The notes under the pieces are model-generated. The model was not told the DNA's origin and ran no database searches. It saw only the letters and a list, made by a program, of their open reading frames with translations. Source: Sulfitobacter sp. D7 (GTDB lineage Bacteria; Pseudomonadota; Alphaproteobacteria; Rhodobacterales; Rhodobacteraceae). From it: DNA of 64,000 bases. Shown here in pieces: positions 9,202-18,744 of this stretch (the stretch's first letter is position 1; each line of letters opens with the position of its first letter). Location: contig NZ_CP020695.1 of the NCBI RefSeq assembly GCF_003611275.1, positions 62,001-126,000 on the forward strand, given 5' to 3'. The translations under genes and the position numbers were made by a program.

Positions 9202-10248
9202 CTATGAAAGTTCAACAGCCCCGGCGGTGCGGGGTTCCGATGTTTCTGCGACCTGAGCGGGAAAGTTCTCGCCCCTCCAGCAATTGGCTGGCGCCTGACC
9301 GGGCGACGCGGTTGCTTCCTCTCCCTCTGGCAGGTTTAGAAAGGCGCGCAGCTTCGCGATATGCGCAGGCAGTTCTCGGACCGGGACGCGCTGCGGTTGC
9401 GGAACCTGTGCGGGCCAGCACCCCAAAGTGCCGCGCTGCACCTGATCAAGAAGGGTCGCTGCATTCGGCAAACAGTCGTCGGCCAAATATTTCGTTCCGG
9501 CCAGCCGAATACGCAGGGTATCCGCCATTCCGCCCGCCGCCCGTCCGACAAGCCTGCAAGAGGCTTCGACCCAGATGTCATCCGCGTGATGCACCCGAAG
9601 GCCCGCCGCCCGCGCGGCGCGGATGATCGCGCGGTCCTCGCCGCAGGGGATCGGGGCGAAGCCGCCGACGGCCTCATAGGCCGCGCGGGTAAAGCCAAGG
9701 CTGGCCCCCGGTGCTTCGCCGTGGCTGTTTTGCAGATCGGCGCAGTTGGGGGCATGGCGGGCGTAGAGTTCCAGCACCAAGCGGCGATAGGCGGACTCAT
9801 TGGCCTCTAGGCCGGGGTCTTGCCCCGCCAAACAGGCGGCTTCTTCGGGGTTCAGCGTCACTCTGCCACAAAGGGCATCGTAGCGGTGCAGGTGTTGAAT
9901 GCTGCGGGCGACCCAATCGGGGCTGACGCGGCAATCGGCATCGGTGGTCAGGATCTGGCGCAGATGGGGCATCTGTTCCATGGCCACGGCGCCGCCCTTC
10001 CGCCGCGCCGCTCCGACCCCCATGCCGGGCGGAAAGGTGAGGTCGAGCACAGAAAGGTCGATGCCATGTCGCGCCGCCGCAAGCGTGGCAATCTTGGCGG
10101 TGTCGTCGTCGGTGTTGTTCACCACAAGGATCACGCGGATACGGTCATTGCACTGCGGGGCAAGAGCGCTCAGGCAGGCGCCGATCCGCTTCGCCTCATT
10201 CCGGGCGGGGATGATGATTGCGGTGTCTTTCCAGCGCTCGAAACTCAT
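9202..10248 (-). CDS. Family 2 glycosyltransferase
   Basis: This 348-residue protein has a GT-A fold N-terminal domain: nucleotide-sugar-binding start [21 protein letters not shown] (residues 9-29) and the metal-binding DxD in [14 protein letters not shown] (near residues 100-106). An acceptor-side region follows with [15 protein letters not shown]. No transmembrane helices are evident, so it is probably a soluble cytoplasmic transferase rather than a polysaccharide synthase. It is the last gene of a four-gene coupled operon; its ATG overlaps the methyltransferase stop (ATGA). The donor and acceptor are unknown. The partners (deacetylase, methyltransferase, flavoprotein) suggest a small decorated glycoconjugate. 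Confidence 0.85.
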   Translation of the reverse strand: MSFERWKDTAIIIPARNEAKRIGACLSALAPQCNDRIRVILVVNNTDDDTAKIATLAAARHGIDLSVLDLTFPPGMGVGAARRKGGAVAMEQMPHLRQILTTDADCRVSPDWVARSIQHLHRYDALCGRVTLNPEEAACLAGQDPGLEANESAYRRLVLELYARHAPNCADLQNSHGEAPGASLGFTRAAYEAVGGFAPIPCGEDRAIIRAARAAGLRVHHADDIWVEASCRLVGRAAGGMADTLRIRLAGTKYLADDCLPNAATLLDQVQRGTLGCWPAQVPQPQRVPVRELPAHIAKLRAFLNLPEGEEATASPGQAPANCWRGENFPAQVAETSEPRTAGAVELS

Positions 10249-10808
10249 GCCCGCTCCCCCGGAAACGCGCGGTCGATGCGGTAGTTCTCGGTCTCACTCA
10301 CGCAGGTGAATTCATGGGTGCTGAGCGCACGTGCAAAGCCCTTGAGCGCCTCTTCTCCCTGAAGCGGGTTCCCGGTGTCCCCGCGCCAAGTCACACAGAT
10401 GATCTCGGCCTGCGGCCAACGGGTCGCGATGTCGGAGGCCAGATGCTCCAGCCCCGGATGATCCAGAAAATAAAGCACCTCTGACAGGATCAGCAGATCA
10501 AAGTCACCCTCGGGCAGGGGGCCGGGATAGAACCCTTGAATGAACCGCCCCTCAGGCACCGCTTGCCGCGCGGCGATGAGGGCGCTGGCCACGGCGTCCA
10601 TCCCGGTATAACGCGCGCAAAGGTCAATCAGGTGCCGCGCCAATTGCCCATTGCCGCAGCCCACCTCAAAGGCCGAGCGGTAGCCATCTTGCGCAAGCGC
10701 CGCCCGCGTCGCCGCGAATTTGGCCTGCTCATAGGCGCTATGCTTAAACCCCCAAGGATCGCTCGTCTCGGCATAGAGACCTTGAAGGTGATCCAACCCC
10801 ACGCCCAT
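10245..10808 (-). CDS. SAM-dependent methyltransferase, NodS-like
   Basis: This 187-residue class I methyltransferase has SAM-binding motif I FEVGCGNGQLARHL (near residues 47-60), an acidic motif II (YTGMDAV) and motif IV DFDLLILSEVLYFL. The size and the start (LYAETSDPWGFKHSAYEQAK) resemble the NodS/N-methyltransferase group that methylates small amino-sugar substrates. I chose ATG at 10808, which overlaps the deacetylase stop as TGATG; a GTG one codon earlier is also possible. A substrate that has been de-N-acetylated by the neighbouring PIG-L enzyme is an attractive but unproven idea. Confidence 0.82.
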   Translation of the reverse strand: MGVGLDHLQGLYAETSDPWGFKHSAYEQAKFAATRAALAQDGYRSAFEVGCGNGQLARHLIDLCARYTGMDAVASALIAARQAVPEGRFIQGFYPGPLPEGDFDLLILSEVLYFLDHPGLEHLASDIATRWPQAEIICVTWRGDTGNPLQGEEALKGFARALSTHEFTCVSETENYRIDRAFPGERA

Positions 10809-11506
10809 CACGGCATCCTCCAGAAAATCTCTTCTTGTTGCGCGAACAGGTCGATCATCGCATCGGGCAGGACAAACCCTTGGGGGTCGTCTTGCACGAC
10901 CTGCCCAAGCTGACTGCGATGCGCCCGGATCGCGGCGGTTTTGGCCCCACGGTAGGTGGCGGTGTCGAGGGTGAGGGGGCCGTAGCCTGCGGTGTTCGCT
11001 GTGAAGTTCGGATCGTCAAAACGGCTCCAGACCGGGTAGCTGTGGAAATGCAGATCGGGCCGCTGCGCCCGCAACGCCTCGGCCAGTTTTGCGGTTGTCT
11101 GATGATCGCAATGTTTGTCTTCGCGGGCGGGAACAAAGACGTGCCGCGCGGCTTGGCCGTCGATCAGCGCTGTCAGCGCGGGCAGGATGTCGGCGGCGGA
11201 AACCTCATGCAAACGGCTGTCAGGGTGGCCGAGCCACGTCAGGTCCGCCGTGCCGCCGCCGAGAATTTCAAGCGCCTCAATCAACTCGCCGCGGCGCGTT
11301 TCGGCCAATCGCACCGGGGGCCAGTCGCGAGAGGCGGGGTGGCTGGCGCTGCCATCGGTCACGCAGACAACATGCGCCCCGGCGCCTGCAAAGGCACGGG
11401 CCAAAAGGCCGCCGCAGCCGAGTGTTTCATCGTCGGGATGGGGCGCCAAGACCACGATCTTTTCGCGGCCAGACAGGGCATCGGCAAGGGGCGCGCTACG
11501 GCTCAT
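10808..11506 (-). CDS. PIG-L family deacetylase (LmbE-like)
   Basis: This 232-residue zinc-dependent hydrolase has the family hallmark VVLAPHPDDETLGCGG near its N-terminus, supplying two metal ligands and the general base. A later KHCDHQTTAKLAEAL segment supplies the third histidine. Family members remove N-acetyl groups from GlcNAc-containing substrates (GlcNAc-PI, mycothiol and bacillithiol precursors). I chose ATG at 11506 because it forms an ATGA overlap with the upstream gene's stop; a longer start at 11521 would overlap by 19 bases. It lies between a flavoprotein and a methyltransferase in a coupled operon. Confidence 0.87.
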   Translation of the reverse strand: MSRSAPLADALSGREKIVVLAPHPDDETLGCGGLLARAFAGAGAHVVCVTDGSASHPASRDWPPVRLAETRRGELIEALEILGGGTADLTWLGHPDSRLHEVSAADILPALTALIDGQAARHVFVPAREDKHCDHQTTAKLAEALRAQRPDLHFHSYPVWSRFDDPNFTANTAGYGPLTLDTATYRGAKTAAIRAHRSQLGQVVQDDPQGFVLPDAMIDLFAQQEEIFWRMP

Positions 11507-12591
11507 CCAAAGACACCCCAAGCCGCTTTTTCACTGGAAAGCGCGTGGCCTGCGGCGCGTTGCAGAAAAGCGTCCCGCGCTGCTTGGCGCAGGTAGACCG
11601 ACAGGTCCCGCGCCATGCGGCCAGTCTCGGAAGAGGCCGTGAAATGCCGCAGGCCGAGGCTTTGCTCAACCGCTTTGATCGTGTCGAGGGCGACTTCCTC
11701 GGTGTAGAGCCGCGCCGCGATGGAGGTGCCGACGATGGTCTCTTCCTCGTGGTCGCCCACGTTGGCCTCGCCTGCGCGTTCGACCAGTGCCATCCCGGCC
11801 CAGACCCGCATCAAGACCTGCATCAGTCGCGCCAATTGGGCTTCGGCCTCAAGCCGGTCTATATCGCGCAGGGCGCTGGCCGCCGCATCGATCAACCCCG
11901 CGGCCGCGCCAGCCTGAAGCGCCGCGATCCGCCAGACCCCGCCGATGAAATGCGGCTCTTTCAGGTAGTCACCCGGGGCACCGATCCGGGCCTCTTCGCC
12001 CAAGGGCAGCCCGGAGAAATTATACGTCCCCGAGGCCGTGGCCCGCATCCCCAGCATGTCCCATTGTGTGGCATCGCCCCGTCTCGGGTCAGTCACATCA
12101 ATCAGCGCAAGCTGCACCTTGGGGCCGGAATTGAGCGAGATAAGCGCGTGGGTGACGGTGCCGAGACCAGAGGCGAAGATCTTCTCACCTTGCAACACAC
12201 TGCCCTCGGCCTTTGCAGGCGTGCCGCCATCGGCCCCCCAGACCCCCAACAGTCCGCCGTCTTTGATCACCTGTTTTGCGTGTTCTGCCTGTGCCGGACT
12301 GCCGTAGAGCCGGATCAGGCGCAGCGCGTTAACGTGGCCTTCCCACAAACGCCCCACGCTAAGATTGGCCGCGCCGATCTGCATCAGCGCATGGGCGGTG
12401 CGCAGGGGGGAGGCAGCACCGTCTTCCAGCATCAGACCCGCGTCGCGCAGAATCTCGATGGAGGCGCTGATCGGTGCCGTGCCCGCCTCCTCGCTCGGCG
12501 CCGCTTTGCGCAATGCGCTTCGGGCCGCTTGAGAAAGGACATCCGGTTGAGAACTGGGCGGAAAAGGATCGAAACGCGGCGCACTGTTCAT
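11503..12591 (-). CDS. Acyl-CoA dehydrogenase-like flavoprotein
   Basis: This 362-residue protein has the acyl-CoA dehydrogenase fold: an alpha-helical N-terminus, a central FAD/substrate segment (WDMLGMRATASGTYNFSG) and a C-terminal helical bundle ending in SLGLRHFTASSETGRMARDLSVYLRQ. I do not see the classical YEGT-type catalytic glutamate region. The C-terminus is nearer to the family branch that includes flavin monooxygenases and other non-beta-oxidation members. It is the first gene of the four-gene cassette, with no beta-oxidation neighbours, so fatty-acid degradation is unlikely to be its role. The natural substrate is unknown. Confidence 0.75.
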   Translation of the reverse strand: MNSAPRFDPFPPSSQPDVLSQAARSALRKAAPSEEAGTAPISASIEILRDAGLMLEDGAASPLRTAHALMQIGAANLSVGRLWEGHVNALRLIRLYGSPAQAEHAKQVIKDGGLLGVWGADGGTPAKAEGSVLQGEKIFASGLGTVTHALISLNSGPKVQLALIDVTDPRRGDATQWDMLGMRATASGTYNFSGLPLGEEARIGAPGDYLKEPHFIGGVWRIAALQAGAAAGLIDAAASALRDIDRLEAEAQLARLMQVLMRVWAGMALVERAGEANVGDHEEETIVGTSIAARLYTEEVALDTIKAVEQSLGLRHFTASSETGRMARDLSVYLRQAARDAFLQRAAGHALSSEKAAWGVFG

Positions 12592-12680
12592 GACAGTTTC
12601 CGACAGCCGCTCACGGGTATAATCACCAGATCAAGCATCACGATTCAGCCCCCATTCATGAAACGGGCAGCCTGCGCGGT

Positions 12681-12709
12681 CGGTAGCACTGCCTTTGACA
12701 GTGCAACCG
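12681..12709. terminator. Hairpin between the GST gene and the four-gene cassette
   Basis: CGGTAGCACTG (12681-12691) and CAGTGCAACCG (12699-12709) pair over 11 bp with a single mismatch and a 7-base loop. It lies 56 bases past the GST stop and 90 bases before the flavoprotein start. It lacks a T-run, so it may be a rho-assisted terminator for GST or part of the cassette leader. Confidence 0.4.
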
Positions 12710-12764
12710 ATCAACTTATGCCTTGGTTCCCCCTTACGTTGCAGCCGCGAGGGGGGAGCCGATT

Positions 12765-13394
12765 TCAGCCCTCAGGAATCTCGCCCATCACCTTGGGCAC
12801 GTGGTAGCCTTTTTGCACCGCGTCGCGCGCGCGTAGCCGTTGGTACCACGCCCGGACATTGGGGTAATCGGCAAGGTCGATCTGCTGCCATTCATAGCGC
12901 GAGACCCAAGGCCAGCAGGCCATATCGGCGATGGAGTATTCGCCGCAAATGTGGTCGCGCCCCTCAAGCTGTTTGTCGAGCACGCCATAAAGCCGTTTGA
13001 CCTCCGCGCCGAAGCGGTCTTCGGCATAGGCGGCCTTGCCGGGGTTGAAATGCAGGAAATGATGCGCCTGCCCGGCCATCGGGCCAAAGCCGCCCATCTG
13101 CCACATCAGCCATTGCATCACCTCGGCCCGCGCGGCCTGACCTTCGGGCAGAAAGCGGCCATATTTCTCGGCGAGGTAGACCATGATCGCGCCGGATTCC
13201 ATCAAGCTCACCCCGGTGTCATGGTCCACGATGGCGGGGATTTTGTTGTTGGGGCTGATTTTGAGGAAGTCGGGACTGTGCTGCTCATCCTTGCTGATGT
13301 TGATGGGATGCACGTTATAGTCGATCCCCAATTCTTCCAGTAGGATCGAGACCTTGCGCCCGTTCGGGGTGGTCCATGTGTAAAGGTCAATCAT
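12765..13394 (-). CDS. yfcG: Glutathione S-transferase family protein, YfcG-like
   Basis: This 209-residue protein has a thioredoxin-like N-terminal domain (MIDLYTWTTPNGRKVSILLEE, residues 1-21) with the TPNG-K motif typical of YfcG/Nu-class GSTs. These act as glutathione-dependent disulfide reductases rather than conjugating enzymes. The cis-proline region NNKIPAIVDHD and the glutathione-binding MESGAIMVYLAEKYG follow. The C-terminal helical domain has the WLMWQMGGFGPMAGQ signature of the same subgroup. It is divergent from the CinA/NAD synthetase pair. Assignment rests on recalled resemblance to E. coli YfcG; confidence in the GST fold is higher than in the exact subgroup. Confidence 0.85.
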   Translation of the reverse strand: MIDLYTWTTPNGRKVSILLEELGIDYNVHPINISKDEQHSPDFLKISPNNKIPAIVDHDTGVSLMESGAIMVYLAEKYGRFLPEGQAARAEVMQWLMWQMGGFGPMAGQAHHFLHFNPGKAAYAEDRFGAEVKRLYGVLDKQLEGRDHICGEYSIADMACWPWVSRYEWQQIDLADYPNVRAWYQRLRARDAVQKGYHVPKVMGEIPEG

Positions 13395-13438
13395 CGCTTT
13401 GGTCCCATATGTAGATGCGCGGTTTAATTTCTTGCAAT

Positions 13439-13504
13439 GTTAAGCAGGCGGCTTGTGGCGGGTCAACGCAAGGAACCGCAGCGGGGGCAGGGGGTTTGCT
13501 TAAC
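13439..13504. promoter_or_regulatory. Widely spaced inverted repeat between GST and cinA-type genes
   Basis: GTTAAGCA (13439-13446) and TGCTTAAC (13497-13504) are perfect 8-bp inverted copies 50 bases apart in the 133-base divergent intergenic region. They could be paired half-sites for a looping regulator. An 8-bp match at this spacing can also arise by chance. Confidence 0.25.
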
Positions 13505-13527
13505 AAGGCACTATTTGCGGAGCGAAG

Positions 13528-14027
13528 ATGCAGAAAAGTGATCCCCTATCGCAGCCCGACATCGCTGATCGCGCGAAATCCGTTTTGGAAAAGCTTTGCG
13601 CGCGGGACATCCATATCGCCACCGCCGAAAGCTGCACCGGCGGGCTGGTTGCCGCCCTTCTGACGGATATCGAAGGTTGCTCTCATGCGTTTGAGCGTGG
13701 TTTCGTCAGTTATACGGATCAGTCCAAACACCAGCTTTTGGGGGTCGACCGGGCGCTTTTGGACGCATGTGGCGCGGTCTCCCGCCCTGTGGCGATTGCG
13801 ATGGCCGAAGGGGTAATGGCGCGCTCAGGTGCGCAGATCGCCGTCTCGACCACCGGATTTGCCGGACCGGGACGCCCCGAGGACGAAGAGGGGCTTGTGC
13901 ATTTTGCGCTTGCACGCGAGGGATGTAACACGGTTCATCGGGCCGAGTCCTTTGGGGCCATTGGCCGCGATGCGATCCGGCAGCGATGCCTTGAAACGAT
14001 ATTGGATATGTTGGAGGAGAGCCTGAC

Positions 14028-14031
<4 letters not shown>
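13528..14031 (+). CDS. pncC: CinA C-terminal-domain protein (nicotinamide-nucleotide amidohydrolase)
   Basis: This 167-residue stand-alone CinA C-terminal domain has the family motif TAESCTGGLVAALLTDIEGCS (residues 32-52 region), a GFVSYTDQSKHQLLGV segment and VSTTGFAGPG. Enzymes of this type deamidate nicotinamide mononucleotide to nicotinate mononucleotide in pyridine-nucleotide recycling. The N-terminal MoeA-like domain of full-length CinA is absent, as in most alphaproteobacterial versions. The start ATG is preceded by GGAGCGAAG. Its stop overlaps the GTG of NAD synthetase (GTGA), which supports a role in NAD salvage: the product can re-enter the pathway that ends at NadE. Confidence 0.88.
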
Positions 14032-16091
<2,060 letters not shown>

Positions 16092-16097
16092 GCCGCG

Positions 16098-17318
16098 CTA
16101 TTCCTCGCGGCTCAACTCACCTTCGACAAAGTTCGGGGTCAGCGGCGGTGCCGCGTGACGCTCTTGGGTTTCGGGATCGCTGCGCAGGGTCATGCGCAGC
16201 AGCCCCCATGCCACGATGATAAGTTGAAAGCCGCCAAGCGCCAGCGGCAGGCCGCGCGGCCCCAGCGTATCCAGCAGCACACCCGCCAGCAGCGGGCCGA
16301 TTGCCGCGCCAATCCCCTGCATCAACACCAAACCGCCCGAAACGGCCACCACCGCCGAGCCGGGGGCGCGGTCGTTGACATGGGCGATCACGATGGACTG
16401 CGCAGGCAGGACCAGCCCGCCGATGGCGAACCCCAGAACCAGCAGCATCGTCCCCGTCGGCGCCGGGATCGGCAGGGTCAGCAACATCAAGGCGCTGCCT
16501 GCGGCGGCTAGCCCCACGCCAAGACCCCGGCGGCTCATCCGGTCGGACATCCAACCCAGCGGGAACTGAAGCACCAGGCCGCCGATGGTAAAGGCCGCGA
16601 TCAGCAGGGCGATGCGGGACTGCGTGTATCCCATTTCCTGAGCAAAGAGTGGTGCCAGCCCGTAGAATGTCCCGATGGAGGCCCCGACCAGCCCCGCGGC
16701 CACCGCGCCATAGGGCGACAGGCCCCAAAGGCGGCGCAGTGAAGGCGGCTCTTGCGCGCCCTCAGAGCGCGGCCCTTCCACGCGGCTTAGCGAAATTGGC
16801 ACCAGCGACAGTGACATGACGATCGAGACGAGCACGAAGAGGATGAACTCAGCCGGATCCCCAAGGTTAAGCAAGAACTGCCCTGCCGCCCCCGACGCCA
16901 TGCCGACCATGCCATAAACCGCCAGCAACTTGCCCCGCTGCGCGGAACTGACCGACGCATTGAGCCAGCTTTCCGTGACGATGATTAACCCGGCAAAGGC
17001 GAAACCCGTCAGGCAGCGCACCGCGATCCAGACCCAAGGATCGACAAAGGCCAAATGCATCAGCGCCGCCGCAGAGGCAACAGAGGCGAGCGCGGCAAAG
17101 GTGCGGATGTGCCCCACGCCGCTGATCAGCCGCGGCGCGACGAAAGACCCAATGCTCAGCCCCGCGAAAAAGCCCGACATGATCAGGCCGGTGGTCGCCC
17201 CGCCAAACCCCTCAAGCCCCGCGCGCACGGCCAAAAGAGTGCCTTGCAGTCCGTTGCTCATCTGCAAAAGCGAGAAGCCCAGTAGCAGTGTCGCCAGTGG
17301 TAGAACCGTCGCGCGCAT
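16098..17318 (-). CDS. Major facilitator superfamily transporter
   Basis: This 406-residue integral membrane protein has about twelve hydrophobic segments and a central loop near residues 190-210 (SRVEGPRSEGAQEPP). It has the MFS motif-A-like GWMSDRMSRRGLG after the seventh helix. An N-terminal GATTGLIMSGFFAGLSIGSF stretch is typical of the YcaD/drug-efflux-like members. The substrate cannot be predicted. It stands alone, convergent with NAD synthetase and divergent from an RND efflux system. The 256 bases to that neighbour contain no gene that I can support. Confidence 0.85.
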   Translation of the reverse strand: MRATVLPLATLLLGFSLLQMSNGLQGTLLAVRAGLEGFGGATTGLIMSGFFAGLSIGSFVAPRLISGVGHIRTFAALASVASAAALMHLAFVDPWVWIAVRCLTGFAFAGLIIVTESWLNASVSSAQRGKLLAVYGMVGMASGAAGQFLLNLGDPAEFILFVLVSIVMSLSLVPISLSRVEGPRSEGAQEPPSLRRLWGLSPYGAVAAGLVGASIGTFYGLAPLFAQEMGYTQSRIALLIAAFTIGGLVLQFPLGWMSDRMSRRGLGVGLAAAGSALMLLTLPIPAPTGTMLLVLGFAIGGLVLPAQSIVIAHVNDRAPGSAVVAVSGGLVLMQGIGAAIGPLLAGVLLDTLGPRGLPLALGGFQLIIVAWGLLRMTLRSDPETQERHAAPPLTPNFVEGELSREE

Positions 17319-17574
17319 GATGTCCCCTTTGGTCTAATGTTTGGCCTTGGCCCCGGTGATTGCCTGGCCTTTGGGCCGGAATATGTGCGGCGGCAATCGA
17401 ATTTCTAGTAATCAACCCCCGCGCCCTTTCACCGGGCTGGGTTCCGCGCCATAGTGGTAGCAGCCAGCGGCCCCGTCAGGGAATGCCCGGCCATTGATCA
17501 AGCAGATTTGACGTGCCTTTTTCGGGGGGATGCTCAATTATGCGCCTTGTAAAACAATTTGAAAGCGCATCCCC

Positions 17575-18744
17575 GTGAAATCCCTGCGCCAATTTTTCGT
17601 ATTTTTGCTGGTTCTCATTGCTGGTCTTTACATGATGTTGACCTTCGTCCCCGCCTCCCGCCCCTATGTGGCTGAGACGGGTCTGCTCGATCTTTTGGGG
17701 ATCGAGGTCGCATCGCAAGAGCCGGGGTCGTCAGGCCGCGGTTGGGGTGGCGGCGGGCCCTCGCTGGTTGTCACGGCAGCGGTCAGCCAAGAGACCTTGG
17801 CCGACCGGATCACCGCCATCGGCGACGGGCGCGCGCGCCGCTCGGTCACGCTGCGCTCCAACGCCGTGGGGGTCCTCACCGACCTCAACCTGCCCGCCGG
17901 ACAGTTGATCGAGGCGGGCACCGTGGTCGCCCTGCTTGAGAATGAGGCCGAGCAGATCGCCCTGAAACAAGCCGAATTGCAGCTCGAAAACGCCCGGACC
18001 GAGCAAGACCGGGTGAAACGGTTGCAAAATACCGGCGCCGTCAGCGAAGTGCGACTACGCGAGACGGAATTGGCCCTTCAAAGCGCCGAACTTGCGCTTA
18101 GCCAAGCGCAGTTCGATCTGTCACAACGCCGCATCCTCGCGCCGATCTCGGGCTGGGTGGGGATCACCGACATCGAAGAAGGCGACCGGGTGAGTGCGCA
18201 GGATCAACTGGCCACCATCACCGACCGCAGCGAGATCCTGATCGATTTCCGCGTGCCCGAGCGGGTGGTGGGCAAGCTGGACCTTGGCAAAGAAATCACG
18301 GTCACCCCGCTTGGGATGCGTGATTTGACGCTGACGGGCGAGGTCAGCGCCATCGACAGCGTGATCGACCGCGCCAGCCGCACGCTTTTGGTCCAAGGCC
18401 GGGTGCCGAACGCAGACGACCAGTTGCGCGCGGGCATGGCCTTTTCGGTCAGCCTTACCTTTGTCGGCGACCCTTTCTTGGCGATCCCGCCGCTCGCGGT
18501 GCAATGGTCCTCGGACGGGCCATTTGTCTGGACGGTGCGGGAGGGCAAGGCGCATCAAGTCGCGGTCGAAATCGCGCAGCGCAACAGCAATTCCGTTCTT
18601 GTCCTGTCGGAGGGTCTGACCGCCGAAGATGTGGTGGTGACCGAAGGCGTGCAAACCCTGCGCGAAGGCGGTGATGTGCAAGACGCCAACCGCGCGGGCA
18701 GCGTGCAATCGGGTGCCGCGCCTTCGCGGAAGACCACCCTATGA
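17575..18744 (+). CDS. RND efflux periplasmic adaptor (membrane fusion protein)
   Basis: This 389-residue protein has an N-terminal membrane anchor/signal (FFVFLLVLIAGLYMMLTFV), followed by a barrel-sandwich/lipoyl segment (GDGRARRSVTLRSNAVGVLTDLN). A helical hairpin rich in glutamate/glutamine (residues about 120-170, QAELQLENARTEQDRVKRLQ in parts) comes next, then a beta-barrel with DRVSAQDQLATITD. It would link the inner-membrane RND pump to an outer-membrane channel. The start is GTG at 17575; the only in-frame ATG upstream is closed by a stop. Its end overlaps the pump gene by four bases (ATGA). No outer-membrane channel gene is nearby. Confidence 0.9.
   Translation: MKSLRQFFVFLLVLIAGLYMMLTFVPASRPYVAETGLLDLLGIEVASQEPGSSGRGWGGGGPSLVVTAAVSQETLADRITAIGDGRARRSVTLRSNAVGVLTDLNLPAGQLIEAGTVVALLENEAEQIALKQAELQLENARTEQDRVKRLQNTGAVSEVRLRETELALQSAELALSQAQFDLSQRRILAPISGWVGITDIEEGDRVSAQDQLATITDRSEILIDFRVPERVVGKLDLGKEITVTPLGMRDLTLTGEVSAIDSVIDRASRTLLVQGRVPNADDQLRAGMAFSVSLTFVGDPFLAIPPLAVQWSSDGPFVWTVREGKAHQVAVEIAQRNSNSVLVLSEGLTAEDVVVTEGVQTLREGGDVQDANRAGSVQSGAAPSRKTTL

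Noticed and set aside
11089..12807. Plus-strand open frame of 572 codons opposite the deacetylase and flavoprotein genes
   Set aside because: The translation is arginine-rich and without motifs, while the minus strand encodes two recognisable proteins. It is a shadow of third-position GC bias.
17319..17574. Short open frames in the MFS/RND intergenic region
   Set aside because: They have low-complexity translations, no good ribosome-binding sites and no recognisable features.
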